From: Amoebidium appalachense
Lineage: Eukaryota > Ichthyosporea
Direction: 5' to 3'
DNA: 64,000 bases
Assembly: GCA_963693365.1 (NCBI GenBank)
Contig: CAVNZM010000011.1
Location: forward strand, 1,364,001-1,428,000
Under the pieces are notes generated by a model. It was given only the letters and a program-made list of their open reading frames with translations. It did not search any database and was not told where the DNA came from. Both the position numbers and the translations under genes were made by a program. The first letter of the stretch is position 1. Each line of letters opens with the position of its first letter. This document shows positions 43,895-56,531 of this stretch, piece by piece.

Positions 43895-44642
43895 TGTGTC
43901 TGGAGCTAATATCTATAGGTGCACGTAGACTTTGTGACCCTTATGTTTGTTCCTTTCAAACTTTGTGCCCTTGCAACTGCCGGTAACCAAGAACCTGAAA
44001 CTTTTGAATACCTGAAACTGTGGTGTTGGTTTCCAAAAAAATTATTGTCTGTCAAGTCATTTATTTCGGGATCCTCGAAATAAGGTCCTAGAGCTTGTTG
44101 ATTCACCAATCAGAGCAGCAATATTCTGGCCAATGCCACCAAGGAACCCAATTTGCCGCTTTCTGGCCTATGTCGACGCTACGTGTACACCTGCATAGTC
44201 ACAAGGCACTCATGAGCTCAAAGAGTAAGCTGACTGTGTGCTTGTGCAGGCTCGAGCATTCCCGCATCAATTGCAAAAGACAGCAGCGTCGTTCCTCTTG
44301 CCTCTGTATGCAGAGTCTCGAGCTTTGGCTCCTACGTTTCCCCCTATCGTCAACACACCCTCAAGCACCTGCTGTCCTAAAGCTGGGGCTCTCTGTAGAG
44401 TGGATCTGTGTCCCTCGCTAATGATTAGAGTTTCATGTCTATTTTTGTTTAGGAAAATATCTTTTACTCGAAAGAGTTGTTGCTGGCATCCGAGTGCCCA
44501 AACCTCATTACTGGACCTTGAAAGAAATCAGAGGACGATGGCATCCGGGCAGGTGGCAAAAACAAACGTCTAGACACACAGCCGAATCCAGGATCTTTAA
44601 ACTTCTAGTTAGTTTTATGGTAGAGGGGTTAAGGCGGGAAAG
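43895..44642. promoter_or_regulatory. Divergent intergenic region between the oxygenase and DNAJB12-like genes
   Basis: About 750 bp between two head-to-head start codons, free of long homopolymers. CCAAT motifs at 44105 (CACCAATCAG) and 44131 (GGCCAATGCC). A single bidirectional promoter region is inferred. A plus-strand frame over 44238-44573 is open but has no support as a gene. Confidence 0.45.
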
Positions 44643-44800
44643 ATGGGAGACATAGCGAATAAGGACGAAGCGGAGAAGTGCATAGAGATAGGCATCAAGC
44701 ACCTGGCTTCTGGACACACAGAAAAGGCGCTCAAGTTTTTTAGGAAGAGTGATGCCCTCTATCCTTCTGGTGAGTGAGTGTGTGTATTTGCCTTCATGCG

Positions 44801-44887
<87 letters not shown>

Positions 44888-44925
44888 CGTGTGTGTGTGC
44901 GCCTGTATACATGTCTGTGCTTGGG

Positions 44926-44984
<59 letters not shown>

Positions 44985-45327
44985 GCGTGTGTGTGTGTTT
45001 GTGCTCTTGTGCTCGCGTGTGTGTCTGTGTACGTGTGTGTGTATGCGCACGTGCGCTGCGATGCGTCTGTATGTTCTGTTGTGTCTGGGTATACATATGT
45101 TTCTGTTTTGTGTGCGAATAGTAGTTAGTGTGGCCGTGGTTTTCTTTTTTGCGGTGCTTGAAGGACAACATACACCCACACACGGGCGTGTCTACACATA
45201 AGCACACTTGCACACACCCTTTTTGAACCCTCCCTTTTGCCTAAACCCGCCACCCTCCGGCACCTGATGCCTACCCTTTGTTTTTCAATTGTATGACTGA
45301 CAAGTTCCACTTGGGAACTGCGCCAAC

Positions 45328-45364
<37 letters not shown>

Positions 45365-45550
45365 TTCCCCCCCCTCCTCTCTCCACCGTGTTGTCCGTTG
45401 TCAATGTGTGCTTCGTACTCAAAGACACAGTCACCTCCCCCCCCCCCCCCCCCCCCCTCCCCCCCTTCCCTCGTCCCCCTCCCCGTTTGATTCGTTGCTG
45501 TCCGCTTTCACCTTTCTTGTAACAGTGGTTTCTGTGAACCCATTCCCCCC

Positions 45551-45583
<33 letters not shown>

Positions 45584-46112
45584 TCTCTCTCTCTCTCTCC
45601 CTCTCTCCCTCCCCCCCCCCCCCCTCCCCCCCCCCCTCCCCCCCGGGCGCCGCCCTTTCCCTCCACCACGTCTCCCTGCACCCCCCTCCCACTCTTTGTA
45701 CAAAGATATGGGTGAGTGGCATATTCCCAGAAAGCCAGTCTAGACCTCCCCCCTCTCCCCCTCCCGTCCCCATCCCCCCCACCCTCCCCCCCCCCCCCCT
45801 CCCCCCCCCACCTTACTCCTCCTTCCTTCTCTCTTTGCTGATGGGCACTGTTTGTCTGCCTTTCATTTCCTTTGCCTGTTCTGTGTTGGCCCCTTGTGTT
45901 GTGTTGTCTGAGTGTCTCGTTTCTGTCTTGTCTTCGTTCATAGTCACTTCGGTGCCGTATGTTCTACCTAGGCCTTCCATTGTGTGTTGTGCGCCCTCGC
46001 CCACCCACACACATCACCATGTCCCCTGCCCCTGCGAGCATCCTTTTAACATGTTGTTTTCCTTTTTTTTTTATGTCTCTAATTCTATAATTCATACTTC
46101 GAATGCATACAT

Positions 46113-46143
<31 letters not shown>

Positions 46144-46523
46144 CGCCCGGCGAGAATGGGCTCTACTTACGACTTATTTATACTATGCAAAATCTGCTTT
46201 TTGTTTTCCGTCGTGAATGTGTACTCTGTAACACAGTCTACCCCCCCCCCCCCCCCCCCCCGGGTGCCTCCACACACGACGTCAACACACAAACACCTCC
46301 GCCTTTCTCTCTGTGAGCACATGACCTGCATAAACTCATAATGAGCACCCGGTTAATAATCAGCCCGGTCTCCCTCTCGGACAAACATCTTATAAGACCA
46401 GTGCTTCGCCCATGTAAAGCCTCGAATTCACACTGACACACACAAGTGGATATTCACACACAAACACACACACACATGCGCATACTCAGACACCAACCCC
46501 CTCCCCCCTCACCCCCCCCCCCC

Positions 46524-46584
<61 letters not shown>

Positions 46585-46986
46585 ACAGACCGAGCCAAGC
46601 ACTACATATCCCGGGTGGCGCAGCCCAGCAAACCCACAGACGATGGCTATGGCAGTGAGAGCTCGACCGCCGAGTCCCCCCACCCCTCCAGACACCACAC
46701 AGCCCCGGATGTGGGCTTCCCCCCCTCCCTCCTCCCCTCCCCGCCTCTGGCGCGATCCGTCTTCCTCTCCTTCTGTCTCTGTCTCTAAGTCCGTCTTTCT
46801 TTGTCCCCTTTTTCAACCCCGGGTCGAAGCCAGTCTTTTGTGGAGGCAAAGGAGTCCTTCTGTTAACAGGGTGCTTATGTTTCGTTCGACTGTACATTTG
46901 TTCAACTTCTGTTCTGTGTTGATGTTAGGATTTTTTGGGGGGGGAGTCGTTGTTTCCATGTTTGCAACCCTTTTACTGCATACATC

Positions 46987-47021
<35 letters not shown>

Positions 47022-47175
47022 CCGCCGCCGCTGCCGCGTCGACCAATCTCTCACTGTTGTTGACCTTTTGCTCTTCTCTGTACTGGAAGCACTGTGGAAC
47101 TTGTAGAGAACTGGATGGATCAGGGGCGAGAGGGGGGAGGGGGGGGGGGGGGGATATGATGACAAATATCCTCCC

Positions 47176-47222
<47 letters not shown>

Positions 47223-48391
47223 AAAAAAAAAAAAAACCTGGTTCACTTGGGGGGGGGGGGGGGGGGGGGGGGGAGGGATTGGAGTTAGAGAAAAGTAAAT
47301 GGTGTCAATGGAAGAGAGAAGGTCCCTTTTGCATACTACGGCTGCCGAATAAAGGCGGTTAAGACATGTACATGGGGACAGGGGCATGTGTGATTACGAT
47401 CAGGTCTCTGTTACAAGGATGCCTGGGATGAGGAAGGGGGGGGGGGAGGGGGGGGGGGGGGGGGGAACACGGGCGCGCAGTTAAACGGCAATGTGTGGTG
47501 TTTTGTTTGTGGAGTTGGGTTAGGGGAAGGAAAGGTCTCGTGGTGTGTCTAGCACTGGGTGGGTGTGCAGGGGGGACGGGGAGGGGGGGGGGGGGGGGGG
47601 GGGAGGGGGGATAAGGGGTGGGGGAAGGTTGGGGGGGGGGGGGGGGGGGGGAAGATAAGGAGAAGGGGGAAGGGTGTTAGTGAGAGACCGATCAATCTTT
47701 GATCATTTGGGAACAGAAGTGGAGGGTAGGGGGTGTTTGCGCGTTGGGTTGGAAAGGGTTGGGGGGAGGGGAAGGGGCCGGGGGGGAGAGGGGGAATGGA
47801 CACTGAGTGTTCCACTTACAAATGTTTTCTATTTGACAGGAGGGAGTCAGTGCAGATGCAGACGCACACAAAGCAAACACACAGAGAAGGAAAGCACACA
47901 CACACGGGCACGGTGGGGAGGGTGGAGGTGCACATGCAAGCGGTGGGTCCAGGCACAAAGACTACACCCCGGAGCAGGAGGAGGCAGTGAAGAACATGCG
48001 CAAGAGGGGCACCAGCTACTATGCCGTGCTGGGGGTGCCGAAGTATGGGCACACACATGCACACACACAGGCACACAGCAAACACACACACACGCACATA
48101 CACACATGCATATGTACAAGCACACACACACACACACACAGGCACGCACGCACAAACACACACACACACACACGGCCACACAGCCACACATGCACCCGTC
48201 CTCTCTCTGACAACTTGGCTTTCTTCCTCTCTGTGTGTGTGCAATCCCCTTTCTCTGTCCCTTTTCTGCTGATATGGGTGTGACATGGGTGCCCATGCTT
48301 ATTTGCTTTGTGGGTGAGTTTGTGTATATAGGAACATGAACACGTCCTCATACTTATATCCTGACACGTCCATCCACACACGCGCGCGCGC

Positions 48392-48461
<70 letters not shown>

Positions 48462-48880
48462 TGCCGATGATGCCACGATCAAAAAGGCATACCGCAAACT
48501 AGCGCTTCAGTTCCACCCAGACAAAAATAAGGCCCCGGGTGCAGCAGAAGCATTTAAGCTCATTGGAAAGGTGCGTGGGTGTGCAAGAGCGCTAGCCCTT
48601 CAGAAGGGAGGGGGTCCGGGGGGGGGGGGGGGGGGGGGTAGGCATTGGTTTAGGCAATGATGTAACCGAGCGGGGTGGGAATTTAGGTGTGCTACATGGG
48701 AATCGGAGGGTGGATGGGTGGGGAGGGGGTTGGAAGGAGGGAGGGAGTGGGTGAGGGAAGGGGAAAGAAGAAGAAAGGGCCATGGAAGGGGGGGGAGAGA
48801 GGGGATTGACATGGCAGCGTTGCCACATGTACTTTTCAGGGGGAAGCTGTGGAAGGAGTCCCAACCCCGAAAAGACCATC

Positions 48881-48914
<34 letters not shown>

Positions 48915-49357
48915 CATATCGTCTCCTCCCCCCCCCCCCCCCCCCCCCCCCTTCCCCCCCCCTTCCCCCCACCTCTTCCCGCGCATCCCCAATTTTGTTT
49001 TGCACGTAAATAATGGGTACAAACTTGCATATGGTGGATAATTATTCCTTGGGCCTTCCCTGAGATGTGTTGTGCTGTTTTTGCAGACTCTTTAATTTGT
49101 GTTCGTTTATGCAGATCTGCCTTATGGTGGTTGCTGTGAATCATCCTTTCACACATCCTTAGCAACCCCCTTACCCTCCCAACCCCACCTCACCCCCTCC
49201 CCACCTCCCCTCCCCCGGTCGAAACTCGGGTACTGTGGATGATATGGGCCCCCCCTGAGGATGGGCTCTGCTTATTATGCATACTATTTATGTATGGTTT
49301 GCATTTCGCATCGTGTTATCCGTTATTCTTGTGCACTTCGTACTTTATAACGCATTC

Positions 49358-49399
<42 letters not shown>

Positions 49400-50317
49400 C
49401 GCCCCCAACAAATACACTCACTCACTCACTCACTCACTCACTCACTCACTCACTCACTCACTCACACTCACTCACTCACTCACTCACTCACTCACTCACT
49501 CCCTCACTCACTCGCTCGATCGCTCACACACACACACACACACACACACACCCCTTTCCCTCCTCCTCGGTGCTTTCCGCCGGGTTTCCCATACCTGGAT
49601 GTTTTTTCTCGGCCACTGAAGACACTCTCAAACACACAGAGCAAGGTGCAGGCACATACACTACAGGCACACACCTGCATCCTGATGGGCACATACAGAC
49701 TCAGACGGATGAACACTCACCTTAATATATGGGCACACAATGTGAAAACTGGTCTCACACACGGATGTGCACACACATGTACACACACACACACATGTAC
49801 ACACACGCGCGCGCGCACGTGTGCACACACACACACACTCACACACCCACACACACACACACACACACTCAACTCACACACTCACACATGCACACATACA
49901 GGCGTTTAAGGTACTGTCTGAGCCGTCTAGCCGGCGCACATACGACCTGCAGGGAGACGAGGGCCTACAAAGGGCCAGCCAAAGGGGTGGGGGTGGGGGC
50001 TACCAGGCAGACGTACGTGCTTGCAACACACGTGCTAAATGCACACACATACCATGCAGATGTGCACGTGGGTGTATACAGGAATGCGCACAATCGTGTA
50101 TGTGCGCACATGCATGCCCCCGTGGGCGCACACACACACACATTCACTCCATACACACGAACACACAACACATGCACGCACGCACATACACATGCATTTG
50201 TACATGCTCATGCACGTGCACACACACACATGTGCACACGAAAACACATACATGAGAGCACACTGCTATCCACACCAACTCCCATGCACAGACACACATG
50301 TTCTTCCACACACACAC

Positions 50318-50372
<55 letters not shown>

Positions 50373-50556
50373 CTTTCTTGAGATATGGAGAAGAAGCCTC
50401 AAAGACACAGAATTCCGATATTAGTTGCACACAGAGAGCCACGCAAGAGCAGCAATAAGATGGTTTAAACCCACACATGTAGATGGACAAGCACGCAAGA
50501 ACTCTGCACACGCCCAATGCTGCCATTCTGCCTCCGGGTGGGCGGGTGGGCGGGCT

Positions 50557-50587
<31 letters not shown>

Positions 50588-51458
50588 GCTTTTTACGGTG
50601 GAAGAGGGGGCGCAATTGCAACAGCCAAGTAACCAGTGGGGGGGTGTTCTATTTAGGATTTTGACAGCTTCAGTGCGGAGGAGATGTTTCAGATGTTCTT
50701 CAATGGGATACCCCCCCAAGAGCTGAGGAACAGGAGGGCTAGACAGGCTCAGCAGGTGTGTGTTTGTGTGTGTGTGGTGGTGGGGGGGGGTGGGGGGGGG
50801 GGGGGGAGAGGGGGGGGGGGGGGTGCTATTTGTTTGAAAGGACGGGAGAGGAATGGGGATGGATGGGGTAGTGTTTATGAAGATGCAACAATACGTGCAT
50901 GGAGGGGATGGAAGGGGAGGGAGGAGTGTGTGTGTGTGCACGTGTTTTGTGGCGGCCTGGAGGGAGGGGAAGGCAAGTCTGGACCTAAATTCCGGAAGAG
51001 TAGTTGGTGGTAATTTGGGAAGAATTCTGGGATATAACAGATGCAATGTTTAGCAAACAGGTGGGTGGGTGGGTGGGTGTGGGTGTTGTTTGTGTATGTG
51101 TTTTTTTGTTTGTTTGTTTGTTTTTGTTTTTTTTGGGGGGGGGGGGGGGGGGGGGGGGGGAGGGGGGGGATGGAGGAGGAGGTGGGGGGGGGGGGGGGGA
51201 GGGGGGGGGGTATGGGATGAATAGTGCACGACTACACGTAATGTTATATATGAAAAGAGAGTGTCATCAAATGTATATTATGTCAGTGGGTTTGGGGGTG
51301 GTGTGTGTGTGGGGTGAAAAAGGGGGGGGGGGGGGGGAGGGGGGAGGGGGGGGGGGAATATGTCATTTGAGATGGAAAGACGTGGTCGCCTGATCTACTA
51401 AACCTTCTCAGTGTTCATATTTGAAAAGCATGTGTGTGTGTGTGTGTGTGTTGGGATG

Positions 51459-51492
<34 letters not shown>

Positions 51493-52456
51493 GTACTATA
51501 TGCAATTGAACGTACCTAATTTGATGACCCACCCTGCACACACACAGAGACGCACGCAGGGGGAGGCCAGTGAGGGGGGTTTATCGGCCCTGGTCAGCCT
51601 ACTGCCACTATTGATCCTCCTGGCTGCTACATTCTTTGCCCAGCTACTGGAGGCCCCCCAGCCATTCAGCATGGTACACATAAGCCCCCTCCCTAGTCTG
51701 TGTATCTGTGTATGGTGTCCACTTCTTTCTGTTTTTCACTGCTTTGCCGTAAAATCCTCCGTTTTCCGTATTCATTCCCTCCCCCTTGTTTTATTCGGAG
51801 AGAATGAGCTCTGCTTGTGTTGTTTGGTGGGCCGTCATGAAGGTGTGCCACGTATTCCGATGACAATGCTTACTACCCCCCCTCCATGTTTCCTACCCTC
51901 TAATGCATACATCACCTCCCCCCCTCCCTCCCCCCTCCCTCCCCCCCCTCCCCCCCCTCCCTCCCTCCCTCCCGGCTGCCCTCACCCCAACCGATGGCCG
52001 CACTCATTTCCGTTCCTTTCTTTTCTTGCCTAATCCCATCCTTCCCCCCCCCCCCCCCCCCCTTACTTCGTACCGTGTGCCGCATTCAAATCCCCCCCCC
52101 CCCCCCCCCCCCCCGCACATAGCCAAACGAGCTCACATTCCACCCACTACACAAGCACACGTATCATAGTGTGCTCGAACGCGCCCATGCACACATCTAT
52201 ACTTACACTCGTTCACCCACATTTGCACATTTGTAACCCGAACACATCCACACGCACACACGTTCACCACAAACGTACGTGCACAGATGCGCACGCACGA
52301 GTACAGGTATCTGCGGACCACAGATGCCCGGGGTGTGCCCTACTATGTGCGCCAGAATGAGCACGAGTTCAACAAAGAGTACAGGGGCCATGCCGACCTA
52401 TTCAGGCTGGAGGAGATGGTACGTCCCTTATCTATATCTCACAACGATTCCCCCCT

Positions 52457-52491
<35 letters not shown>

Positions 52492-52673
52492 GAAACCCAT
52501 GCTTTTGTGGAGGCATAGGAACCCCCTGATGATGGGCTCTGTTCAAGCGTCTTCTGCCTGCACGCTTCAATTGTTTGATTTTGGACTTCCCGCATTGTCG
52601 ACGTTTTGTTGATGCTCTTTGTTGTCTCCTCCATATTTCCAACCCTCTAACGCATACATCACCCCCCCCCCCC

Positions 52674-52709
<36 letters not shown>

Positions 52710-53939
52710 CTCTGTGTCTGTGGCTTCCTCTATGCCTGTGGGTGTGACATGTGTTGCACAAAGGGGATGTGCCTTTTGGTCCTGGCAGGTGTCGCTATTA
52801 GGGCCCAGGCGGCTCGCCGTGTGTGTATGTACGTAGGTGGGTGGGTGGGTGGGTGGTGGGTGGGCGGGTGTGGGGAGGGGAGGGGAGGGGGGGGGGGGGG
52901 GGGGGAGGGGGGGGGACATCTCTGGCCAACACACTCGTGTGTTTCTAATCTGGAAACTGGCGTTTTTGGGCATCTTTCTAGATTACAGACTGGTTTAGGG
53001 GTACAAGTAGTTGACGATATTGCAGGATGGATCACATGGGGTTGAGATTGTGTGTTATGCTTGTGGTGGAGTGACTGTGTGTGTGTGTGTTTGGGGGGAG
53101 GGGAGGGGGGGGGGGGGGGAGGGGGGGGGGGAAGGGGGCTGCAACGGACGGTAAGATGCAGGCAGATGCACATGTACATGTAGGCACAGCTTTGTTCACC
53201 ACTTACACGTATACGGTGTGTGGAACAGGTGGAGTCGCACTACCTGCACACCCTGCAAGACAGGTGCCGAAGGGAGAAACACCACCGAGACATGGAGATA
53301 CACCGTGCTAACACCTGGGGGGGTATGTGTCCCTCTCTGTTCCCTTGCATCTTCTTCCTCCGCCCCCTAGAAAGCACGTGCATGCAGTGCGATGCAATCA
53401 AGGCTTGAATGTACGGTCATGCACATGGGCATGGGCACACAGCGTCCATGAGTGTGCATGCACATGTACACGTGCATGGACTTGCATGAAGCGTGCCCAG
53501 TCATGCAGAGTCACAGATGTGGTCGCCATGCATGCACACCTCCGAGCACAGAAAGGAAGAATAAAAAGAGGTGTGTTTGCGGATCAAGGGGAAGGGTGGG
53601 AGAGGGGGGGGGGGGGGGGGGGGGTCTTTGTAATTGGAGGAAGGCAATAGTTGTGAGGTTTCTTGTACATTTGCTGCATAGAGTGACTAATTAATATCCT
53701 GGGGGGCTACAGACCGGGTGGGCCTTGAGCGAGCACGCAAGAGAGAGCTGACCAGCTGCAAGGCCATGCAACGCTTTTACGACGGAGAGAGGGTCACCCC
53801 CATTCACCAAACACCACCACCACCCCCTGTACCCGCACAAAACCCCCCACAATCTCCCCCACCACCACCACCAACACCTGCTGGCGATAATGCGAATGCA
53901 AAGACTGCGACAGAGCAAGTTAAAAAGGATGAGTTGTGA
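44643..53939 (+). CDS. DNAJB12/DNAJB14 homologue, ER-membrane J-protein ending KKDEL
   Basis: Hsp70 co-chaperone of the ER membrane, acting in membrane-protein quality control and ER-associated degradation. Ten exons, all phases closing: 44643-44769, 46589-46710, 47840-48042, 48459-48570, 49902-50012, 50657-50755, 51548-51673, 52287-52418, 53229-53322, 53713-53939. 450 residues. The N-terminus [20 protein letters not shown] and [16 protein letters not shown] sequence match the family. A His/Gly-rich linker follows ([13 protein letters not shown]). The J domain spans about 142-205: [29 protein letters not shown] (HPD at 170-172), [15 protein letters not shown]. Then [17 protein letters not shown]. 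Transmembrane segment about 270-292: [20 protein letters not shown]. The DUF1977 region has [37 protein letters not shown]. The C-terminal 75 residues are Pro-rich and end KKDEL, luminal in the known topology. The donor at 46710 is the least certain junction. Confidence 0.95.
46153..46240 (+). repeat. SINE-like family A copy, diverged
   Basis: GAGAATGGGCTCTACTTACG ... GTGAATGTGTACTCTGTAAC, then C run. Lies in the first DNAJB12-like intron, between two long C tracts. Confidence 0.6.
46526..46588. repeat. (CA)n microsatellite at a DNAJB12-like acceptor
   Basis: About 55 bp of AC repeat, then GTGCACAG at the acceptor of exon 46589-46710. Confidence 0.9.
46824..46987 (+). repeat. SINE-like family B copy ending in poly(C)
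   Basis: Begins GTCGAAGCCAGTCTTTTGTG, GAGGCAAAGGAGTCC and ends TTTCCATGTTTGCAACCC, ACTGCATACATCAC. A run of about 33 C follows. Confidence 0.7.
47178..47236. repeat. C(35)A(24) composite homopolymer
   Basis: C run passing directly to an A run, followed by CCTGGTTCACTTGGGG and a G run. Confidence 0.9.
48388..48458. repeat. (CA)n microsatellite forming a 3' splice site
   Basis: Begins after CGCGCGCGCG and ends ACACAG at the exon that carries the HPD motif (start 48459). Confidence 0.9.
49217..49359 (+). repeat. SINE-like family A copy ending in poly(C)
   Basis: GGTCGAAACTCGGGTACTGT, GGATGATATGGG, CTGAGGATGGGCTCTGCTTA, GCATCGTGTTATCCGTTATT, CTTCGTACTTTATAACGCAT, TCAA, then about 39 C. Very close to the copies at 2184 and 33217. 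Confidence 0.85.
49409..49512. repeat. (ACTC)n tetranucleotide repeat
   Basis: About 100 bp of CACT/ACTC repeat directly after the poly(C) of the family A copy. Lies in a DNAJB12-like intron. Confidence 0.95.
51793..51917 (+). repeat. SINE-like family B copy
   Basis: CGGAGAGAATGAGCTCTGCT through CATGTTTCCTACCCTCTAAT and GCATACATCACC, then C-rich tract. Confidence 0.6.
52491..52662 (+). repeat. SINE-like family B copy ending in poly(C)
   Basis: GAAACCCATGCTTTTGTGGA, GGCATAGGAACCCCCTGATG, ATGGGCTCTG ... CATATTTCCAACCCTCTAAC, GCATACATCAC, then 12 C and (CA)n. Confidence 0.75.
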
Positions 53940-54199
53940 CCACCGTGCTAAAGCCGTCAACTATTTTCTTCGGCTTGCCCATAGGTCTTTTTTTCATTGA
54001 GCAACCGCGGCGCACATGTACACTGTATACCGACATCGAGTATTGGCATATATATCCGTGTATGCATGAGGGCCTAAGTGTGAATGTGCATAGTGTTCGG
54101 ATGGTGATGGACATGTATGGACATATGTGGCGTGTGGCTGTTGGTGTGATTGACTTGTAGAGTATTTTTTGCTGTTTGTTTCTATGTGGGAACTCGGGG

Positions 54200-54234
<35 letters not shown>

Positions 54235-54455
54235 GGGGGGGGGGAGGGGGGGAGGGGGGGGGAGGTGTTTTGAATGAATGGCACGAACAAAGCACACATG
54301 ATGTCTTCTAAGTCGTTGGACTACAGTCAGTGGTAGCAGGCTGGTTGATGTATTTTGTTGGTTGAAATGCTTTTAGTACTTCAGTAAAGTAGTTTTTGTG
54401 CCGGCGTTAGACCGGCACTAAGAAAACCTGAGTTACACCGGTGTAACGAGACCAT

Positions 54456-54457
<2 letters not shown>

Positions 54458-54513
<56 letters not shown>
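54458..54513. repeat. Poly(C) tract of about 56 nt followed by (CA)n and poly(A)
   Basis: C run 54458-54513, a short CCA-rich bridge, (CA)n to 54606, then about 32 A to 54638. Confidence 0.9.
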
Positions 54514-54515
<2 letters not shown>

Positions 54516-54534
54516 ACCACCACCACCACCATTA

Positions 54535-54639
<105 letters not shown>

Positions 54640-54753
54640 ATCGGCCCATCCAAGCCGTCCCCCAGCTGTGTTAGCCCGCACCCCCAACAATCCTCTCTCC
54701 CCCTGCCCCCAGGACCCTCTTAGCTAAGCTAACAATAGGCCCTACGTTTGCAT

Positions 54754-54785
<32 letters not shown>

Positions 54786-54854
54786 CCTCTCTTCCTGTTA
54801 CCCTGCCTGATTCTGATTTCAGGGTGACCCAAATTCAAGAATGATTATTTAGTT

Positions 54855-54975
54855 TGGGTTTCGTTTCGGGAGACTGGATTGAAACCTGAGTACTATGGAT
54901 GACTTGGGCCCTCCTCTGTGAGTAAGGATGGACTCGAACTCTGCTTAGTAATACGCCATATTCGTGTGTATGCTT
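54855..54975 (+). repeat. SINE-like family A copy, diverged
   Basis: GGGTTTCGTTTCGGGAGACT, GAAACCTGAGTACTATGGAT, GACTTGGGCCCTCC, then ACTCTGCTTAGTAATACGCC. Matches the middle and core of the copies at 33217 and 38397. The tail is not followed by poly(C). Confidence 0.6.
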
Positions 54976-56480
54976 TTATAACCGATGGAAAGGGCAATTC
55001 TTTGGTGCGCACTCGCTCCATGTACTTACATCCACTCCCACCCCCCCCACCCCCCAACCCCCGGGCGGTCCCCCCGGCTTGCTTTTGCCCACACGTGTAC
55101 AATCACCATCAACCCCTAAACGTTCCGCAAGGGTGCACATGAATTTCTATGCAGTTGGCCACTCACTGATTCTGAAGTCATAGCATGCTGGCACCACCAC
55201 CTACAGGCCACACTGGAATCAGCCTAGGTCGACAGTATCAAACACACTGCACGTGCACCGCACACACATGCGCGTGTGCTCGCACTCGCAGGGTGCACAC
55301 ACACGTGCACACACACACACACACATATACACATGTACCATATACACACCACGTGTACACCCACCTGCGCGCACGCGTGACATTCACATAGTTTGTCAAA
55401 CATGCAGCTATACACGCAAATGTAGACTGAACTTAAAACGCACGCACATACACGCACCGGGCTGTGCCACACACCCACACACACTAAACAGATTGTCAGG
55501 AGAAAAGCAGAACCGCGAATGACATGTGGGAGCAGGAATGCATGTACGCACGCACACATGCACACACACACACACACACACACACAGAGCACAGACACAC
55601 ACGTGCACACGCACGCACACAGGCACACACACACACACACACTCATGGACACTCTCAATAGCGTGATCATAGACTGCCACAGTTCATATGCTCAAAGCGT
55701 GGTGGCATGCATCATGATGCATGCGCGCACACGTGCCACACTGTTTCCTTCTTTTTTTTTTTCTTTCTTCCCGGGGAGGGGGGGGGTGGGGGGTTCGTAG
55801 CACCATGAAATTGTTGCACCAAGGTTTACGCAATTGTGTCTAGGGGGTTTAGCGCTATGGTTTTTCGTGCTGATTTTTCATGTCAGTATCGGATTTAACA
55901 TGTGCCTGATAAATGTTTCCGTTGATTTCTAGAATGTTTTGGGCTGCCGAAGAAAGTCAACTTGAGCCCCCCCCCCCCCCCCCCCCCCCCCCTCCCCCCC
56001 CCCCCCGCCGCAGCCCAAAACGGGGGGGGGGGGGGGGGGGGGGGGGGGGCATATGATCATGCAAGTGGAAGCGTAGTCGACTCCGTTACCATATTCGGAA
56101 TAGGGCAGAAATGTTGTAGAGAAACGCCTAACCACCAATACAGACCAACAAGTAATTAAAAACCACCGGGGCAGAGCTAAATGGCAAAAAAGGCTATGTG
56201 GCCTTTCTTATAAGTTTAGGGAGACGCTCTAGTGCAAACATTTCCCGGTACGGATTTAGAATGTTCCTGTGACAGTTTGGATCCCCGGGGGGTTGGGAGG
56301 AAGGGGGGTGGGGAGGGGGAGGGGGGAGGGGGGGGGGAGGGGGGGGGGGGAGGGGGGGGAGGGGGGACCCAGCTACCACTCCGGCGGCTCATAGCCATGG
56401 GGAGGGACGGGGGATGGGGGGAGGGGGGTGTTACAGGGGCAGGGTGGGGGGGCACCAGGGGCAACCTCGATATTCACTTC

Positions 56481-56531
<51 letters not shown>

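Noticed and set aside
44794-45213. Tandem (CA)n blocks considered as a CRISPR-like array
   Set aside because: No conserved repeat with unique spacers. It is a plain (GT)n/(GCGT)n microsatellite in a DNAJB12-like intron, and the genome is eukaryotic.
54432-54447. GTTACACCGGTGTAAC as a transposon end
   Set aside because: A 16-bp palindrome alone, with no partner repeat or target duplication seen nearby.
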